A stretch of DNA of 8,367 bases from NCBI GenBank assembly GCA_947169005.1, contig CAMVOG010000092.1, forward strand, positions 1 through 8,367, given 5' to 3'. How positions within the stretch are numbered: position 1 is the stretch's first letter; each line of letters starts with the position of its first letter. Under the pieces are notes generated by a model, which searched no databases, was not told the DNA's origin, and saw nothing but the letters and a program-made list of their open reading frames with translations. Below, piece by piece: positions 5,872-8,367 of the stretch. Source of the DNA: an uncultured Clostridia bacterium (lineage in GTDB: Bacteria; Bacillota; Clostridia; Oscillospirales; Oscillospiraceae). A program made the translations under genes and the position numbers.

Positions 5872-6296
5872 TGGATGAACGCAGTTTTGTCGCTGCTGTT
5901 GTAGCCCGCGCTTTCGTAAAAGCGCAGGGTCTCCGGCTTCTTTGAGCCGGTGAGGAGCATCATTTTGTAGCAGTTTTCCTTTTCCGCGATCTCTTTGGCG
6001 AAGGCAAGGCACGCATGGGCATAGCCCCGCTGCCGAAAGTCCGCATGGGTCACGACGTTTTCGACAAAGGCATAGGGGCGGATGCCCGCGGTCAGATTCG
6101 GGATGATGACGCAGACGCATGAGGACACAAGCCTGCCATTTTCTTCATAGACGATCAGATGGTGATTGGGGTCCGCCATGATCTGCGCCCAGGTCTGCGC
6201 AAGATGCTCGTCCATGGCGGGGATGCGGTCCTCATGGAGATGCAGATACAGCTCCAGCAGGGCGTCCAGATCCTTTGCGTTGGCTTCACGGATCAT
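5862..6296 (-). CDS. GNAT-family N-acetyltransferase
   Basis: A 144-residue protein with the GNAT fold order. An N-terminal MIREANAKDLDALLELY (strand 1, helix 1) is followed by an IVYEENGRLVSSCVCVI hairpin (48-64) and ENVVTHADFRQRGYA (79-93). R88-Q-R-G-Y-A93 matches the acetyl-CoA pyrophosphate-binding R/Q-x-x-G-x-G/A motif. Near the end, MMLLTGSKKPETLRFYESAGY is the usual strand 5-helix 4 region. The substrate cannot be told from sequence; small molecules, peptides or protein N-termini are all possible. The ATG at 6294-6296 is chosen because GGAGG lies 7 nt upstream. An in-frame extension to 6425 would add 43 non-conserved residues read through intergenic repeats. It overlaps the membrane gene by 10 nt and is probably co-expressed with it. 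G+C is lower than in fmt and rsmB on both sides. Confidence 0.88.
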   Translation of the reverse strand: MIREANAKDLDALLELYLHLHEDRIPAMDEHLAQTWAQIMADPNHHLIVYEENGRLVSSCVCVIIPNLTAGIRPYAFVENVVTHADFRQRGYAHACLAFAKEIAEKENCYKMMLLTGSKKPETLRFYESAGYNSSDKTAFIQWL

Positions 6297-6303
6297 GATT
6301 GTT

Positions 6304-6308
6304 CCTCC
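6304..6308 (-). promoter_or_regulatory. Ribosome binding site fixing the acetyltransferase start
   Basis: GGAGG on the minus strand is 7 nt before the ATG at 6294-6296. It excludes the longer in-frame reading from 6425, whose extra residues would come from the intergenic hairpin and heptamer array. Confidence 0.85.
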
Positions 6309-6349
6309 GTTCGTTTGGGTGCGGCGGCGTTTCGACACCCTGCGGTTGC

Positions 6350-6368
6350 GGGCGGCCAAAGGCCGCCC
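6350..6368. other. Perfect GC-rich hairpin between fmt and the acetyltransferase
   Basis: GGGCGGCC (6350-6357), loop AAA, GGCCGCCC (6361-6368) gives an 8-bp perfect G/C stem with a 3-nt loop on either strand. No run of T follows on either strand, so it is not a canonical intrinsic terminator. A weaker possible stem, TGCGTT/AACGCA (6376-6381 and 6392-6397), lies beside it. Possible roles are mRNA 3'-end protection for fmt, structure in the leader of the acetyltransferase pair, or a dispersed palindromic repeat. Confidence 0.6.
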
Positions 6369-6408
6369 CTTCGCCTGCGTTGCTCTGAATAAACGCACAG
6401 GCTTTGCA

Positions 6409-6450
6409 CATTGCGCATTGTCCATTATCCATTGTCAATTGTCAATTGAT
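6409..6450. repeat. Heptamer tandem array C, units CATTGTC/AATTGTC, containing the fmt stop
   Basis: Six 7-bp units on the plus strand: CATTGCG (6409-6415), CATTGTC (6416-6422), CATTATC (6423-6429), CATTGTC (6430-6436), AATTGTC (6437-6443) and AATTGAT (6444-6450). On the sense strand it reads roughly GACAATT/GACAATG. The TGA of fmt (6444-6442) is formed by the array, as are its last codons. Further stops begin at 6437 and 6427, so all three frames close within about 20 nt. Two perfect TTGACA hexamers are generated by the repeat. Confidence 0.92.
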
Positions 6451-7359
6451 CCTGTGTCCCCGCAGGTAGTCCGCGGCGCGCATGCGCTTGCCGCCGGGGG
6501 CCTGGAGCTCGTCGATGCGCAGGGTCTCGCCGCCTCCGCAGGCCACGAAAAGGCCCTCCTTGCCCTGGGCCACGATGCTGCCGGGGGCCAGCTCCGTGCG
6601 CTCCGGCACGGGGGCGGCCTTATAGAGCTTGAAGCTGACGCCGCCGAGCTCCGCCGTGGCGGCGGGGCTGGGGGCCAGGCCGTGGATGTGGTTCATGACC
6701 TCCCGGGCGCTCTTCGTCCAGTCCACGGGGCGGTCCTCATGGCGGATGGGCGGGGCGAGGCTGACAAGGGCGGGGTCCTGGGGGGTGCACGTGGCCGTGC
6801 CCGCGCCGATGGCGCGGACCGTGTCCAGCAGCAGCTCCGCGCCGAGCACTTTCAGCCGGTCGTAGAGCTCGCCGTAGGTCTCCCCCTCCCGGACGGGGGT
6901 GGAGCGGCTGTCGATCACGTCCCCGGCGTCCATTTCCTCGGAGAGGAACATGGTGCTGACGCCCGCCAGCTCTTCCCCGTTCAGCACCGTCCACTGGATG
7001 GGGGCAGCGCCCCGATACCTGGGCAGCAGGGAGCCGTGGACGTTGATGAAGCCGTGCTTCGGTGCCTCCAATATTTCCCTGGGGAGCAGCTTGCCGTAGG
7101 CAACGGCGACGCCCAGCTCCGGGGCCATGGAGCGGATCAGCTCCGTCAGCGACGGGTCGCCCTTGACCTTCTCCGGCTGGTAGATAGTCAGGCCCTTCTC
7201 CTCGGCATAGAGCTTCACGGCGCTCTTGGTGAGCTTCATGCCCCGCTTGGCGGGGCGGTCCGGCTGGGTGAATACGGCGCAGACCTCATGGCCCGCCTCC
7301 ACCAGCGCCTCCAGAGAGGCCCGGGCAAAGTCCGGCGTGCCCATAAAGAGGACGCGCAT
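6442..7359 (-). CDS. fmt: Methionyl-tRNA formyltransferase
   Basis: A 305-residue enzyme that transfers a formyl group from 10-formyl-THF to initiator Met-tRNA. The N-terminal catalytic domain begins MRVLFMGTPDFA (1-12). The loop TQPDRPAKRG (31-40) is the region that contacts tRNA in characterised family members. The catalytic triad is N106, H108 and D144, seen in INVHGSLLPRYRGAAPI (105-121) and EEMDAGD (141-147). The C-terminal OB domain starts near residue 205. Length fits the family (about 305-320). The ATG at 7357-7359 shares one base with the def stop (TGATG) and has AGGAGG 7 nt upstream. A GTG one codon earlier is possible but spaced too closely. The stop codon lies inside heptamer array C. 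Works with def: Fmt adds the formyl group and Def removes it. Confidence 0.98.
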   Translation of the reverse strand: MRVLFMGTPDFARASLEALVEAGHEVCAVFTQPDRPAKRGMKLTKSAVKLYAEEKGLTIYQPEKVKGDPSLTELIRSMAPELGVAVAYGKLLPREILEAPKHGFINVHGSLLPRYRGAAPIQWTVLNGEELAGVSTMFLSEEMDAGDVIDSRSTPVREGETYGELYDRLKVLGAELLLDTVRAIGAGTATCTPQDPALVSLAPPIRHEDRPVDWTKSAREVMNHIHGLAPSPAATAELGGVSFKLYKAAPVPERTELAPGSIVAQGKEGLFVACGGGETLRIDELQAPGGKRMRAADYLRGHRIN

Positions 7360-7865
7360 CACTCTTCCTCCTGCTGCTCGGCGTACAGCTCCTCCATCTC
7401 CTCCTGGGTCAGCATCCGCTCGGCCCGCAGGTCGAAGAGGACGCCGGAGAGGTGGTCCAGCTCATGGCAGAAGGCCCGGGCCGTCAGCCCCTCGCCCTCT
7501 ACCTCAAAGAATTCGCCGTTCCTGTCCTGGGCACGGACGCGGACCTTCTGGGGCCGCTTCACGATGCCCCAGAGGTTGGGGATGGACAGGCAGCCCTCGG
7601 GCCCCTCCTGCTCCCCCTCCCGGGCGATGATCTCCGGGTTTACCAGCTCGATGACGGGCTCCCCCTCCTGGTTGGTGTCGATCACCAGCACTGCCTGGCG
7701 CAGCACGCCCACCTGGGGCGCGGCCAGGCCCACGCCGCCGGAGGCCAGCAGCGTCTCCTTCATATCGTCCAGCAGCTTATGCAGCCGGGGGTTGAAATCC
7801 GTCACGACGCGGCACTTCTTCGTCAGCACCTCGTCGCCTTTTTTTACGATGTTTCGTAAAGCCAT
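7359..7865 (-). CDS. def: Peptide deformylase
   Basis: A 168-residue metalloenzyme that removes the N-formyl group from nascent proteins at the ribosome exit. All three family motifs are intact: GVGLAAPQ (44-51), EGCLS (90-94, metal ligand C92) and HELDH (134-138, ligands H134 and H138, catalytic E135). The protein starts MALRNIVKKGDEVLTKKC, the usual deformylase beginning. An in-frame extension to a GTG at 7913 is rejected because it adds non-conserved residues from the intergenic region. An AAAGGATG/AGGG-rich stretch precedes the ATG, giving a moderate ribosome binding site. The C-terminal tail is Glu-rich (EEMEELYAEQQEEE). It overlaps fmt by one base and lies about 100 bp downstream of priA. 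Confidence 0.97.
   Translation of the reverse strand: MALRNIVKKGDEVLTKKCRVVTDFNPRLHKLLDDMKETLLASGGVGLAAPQVGVLRQAVLVIDTNQEGEPVIELVNPEIIAREGEQEGPEGCLSIPNLWGIVKRPQKVRVRAQDRNGEFFEVEGEGLTARAFCHELDHLSGVLFDLRAERMLTQEEMEELYAEQQEEE
7367..7372 (-). promoter_or_regulatory. Ribosome binding site fixing the fmt start, inside def
   Basis: AGGAGG on the minus strand, coding for part of the Def C-terminus, is 7 nt before ATG 7357-7359 and only 4 nt before the alternative GTG at 7360-7362. The ATG is preferred. Confidence 0.8.
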
Positions 7866-7894
7866 TACCCTATCATCCTTTGCTTTTAAATGCT

Positions 7895-7907
7895 CCCGCG
7901 AAGCGGG
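7895..7907. other. Short GC hairpin upstream of def
   Basis: On the minus strand CCCGC, loop TTC, GCGGG forms a 5-bp stem. It is followed after a few bases by ATTTAAAA. It could be a weak transcription attenuator between priA and def, but the stem is short and the T tract poor, so this is uncertain. Confidence 0.35.
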
Positions 7908-7917
7908 CACCACAATT

Positions 7918-7945
7918 ATTCAGTATTCAGTATTCATTATTCGTT
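7918..7945. repeat. Heptamer tandem array D, unit ATTCAGT
   Basis: Four plus-strand units: ATTCAGT (7918-7924), ATTCAGT (7925-7931), ATTCATT (7932-7938) and ATTCGTT (7939-7945). The sense strand reads ACTGAAT repeats with TGA beginning at 7936, 7929 and 7922, one in each frame. It lies 22 bp after the priA stop, in the gap before def. In matching phase the unit is TATTCAG, one base different from array A's TACTCAG. Confidence 0.85.
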
Positions 7946-7967
7946 GCCGCGCCTGCGGTGGGGCGCA

Positions 7968-8367
7968 TCATTCATCTGGGTCCACGTCCCCGAAGATGGT
8001 CAGCTCCCGGAAGCGCTTATCCACGGCGAAGCGTTGGATGGCGCCCGCCGTCAGCGCCCTGGCCCGCGGGCTGGGCGGGCAGCGGAGAAAGACCCGGTAG
8101 CGGTAGCGGTTGTTCACCTTGAGGACGTGGGCGGGGGCCGGGCCCAGCACGTCGGCGGGCTCCCCCGCGGGAATGGAGGCCGCCAGAGCGGCCTTGAGCT
8201 CCCGGCAGCAGGAGATGACCTGCTCCTCCCGGATGCCGCTGACGCGGATCACGTAGAGGGCCGAGAAGGGCGGCAGCCGCAGCATTTCCCGCAGGCCGAT
8301 CTCGCTTTCGTAGAAGCTGTCGTAATCCTGCCGGGCCGCCTGGAGGATCACCTCATTGTCCGGGGTA
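7968..8367 (-). CDS. priA: Primosomal protein N' (PriA helicase), C-terminal fragment cut by window edge
   Basis: The last 132 codons of the replication-restart helicase PriA. The open frame runs off the right edge. The fragment begins TPDNEVILQAARQDYDSFYESEI, followed by REMLRLPPFSALYVI, the typical PriA segment just after the helicase core. It continues with DVLGPAPAHVLKVNNRYRYRVFL, the conserved C-terminal domain, and ends GDVDPDE. The ATPase motifs and the zinc-binding cysteines lie outside the window. A GTG at 8349-8351 is an internal valine, not a start, since homology continues upstream of it. Its position upstream of def and fmt is the usual Bacillota arrangement. It is separated from def by a gap of about 100 bp holding array D and a short hairpin. 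Confidence 0.95.
   Translation of the reverse strand, partial: TPDNEVILQAARQDYDSFYESEIGLREMLRLPPFSALYVIRVSGIREEQVISCCRELKAALAASIPAGEPADVLGPAPAHVLKVNNRYRYRVFLRCPPSPRARALTAGAIQRFAVDKRFRELTIFGDVDPDE

Noticed and set aside
5872..6120. Longer N-terminus for the membrane protein
   Set aside because: It would lie out of frame within the acetyltransferase gene, and its Cys/Arg-rich translation looks like a shadow.
6350..6368. Intrinsic terminator for fmt
   Set aside because: The stem is strong, but neither strand has a following T tract.
6297..6425. Longer N-terminus for the acetyltransferase
   Set aside because: It would be read through the hairpin and part of array C; the GNAT fold begins at MIREAN and has its own GGAGG site.
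7866..7913. GTG start extending Def by 16 residues
   Set aside because: The deformylase family begins at MALRNIVKKGD; the extension comes from intergenic sequence containing the short hairpin.

Overview
The window is a single co-directional run of ten minus-strand genes, two of them cut by the window edges. In transcription order (right to left) they are priA (3' end), def, fmt, a GNAT acetyltransferase, a small membrane protein, rsmB, rlmN, stp (PP2C phosphatase), pknB (PASTA kinase) and rsgA (5' end). This is the conserved Bacillota order priA-def-fmt-rsmB-rlmN-prpC-prkC-rsgA. The high G+C of the conserved genes (roughly 70% or more in the rows I counted by hand), strong GGAGG ribosome binding sites and a PASTA kinase suggest a high-GC Clostridia member, plausibly Oscillospiraceae or a relative. 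That placement is inference.

Layout. Positions 7968-8367 hold the end of PriA (replication restart). Positions 6442-7865 hold def and fmt, which act at the two ends of the formyl-methionine cycle and overlap by one base. Positions 5440-6296 hold a lower-GC two-gene insert (GNAT plus membrane protein) not part of the canonical order. Positions 3055-5387 hold two rRNA methyltransferases, rsmB and rlmN, overlapping by 31 nt. Positions 1-2947 hold the phosphatase, the kinase and the ribosome-assembly GTPase, with matching 8-nt overlaps. The set links translation initiation, rRNA modification, ribosome assembly and Ser/Thr phosphorylation that senses the cell wall.

The most unusual structure is between the genes. 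Every gap longer than 100 bp (priA-def, fmt-GNAT, rlmN-stp) carries tandem arrays with a period of exactly 7 bp. There are four arrays with four different units, all fitting one degenerate heptamer on the same strand. Two of them run into the preceding gene and supply its last codons and stop. Three of them place stop codons in all three sense frames. A second notable point is an AT-rich, rare-codon patch inside rlmN that coincides with a near-consensus sigma-A promoter pointing at stp-pknB-rsgA.

No rRNA, tRNA, CRISPR array or insertion sequence was seen. No gene-free stretch exceeds 300 bases.
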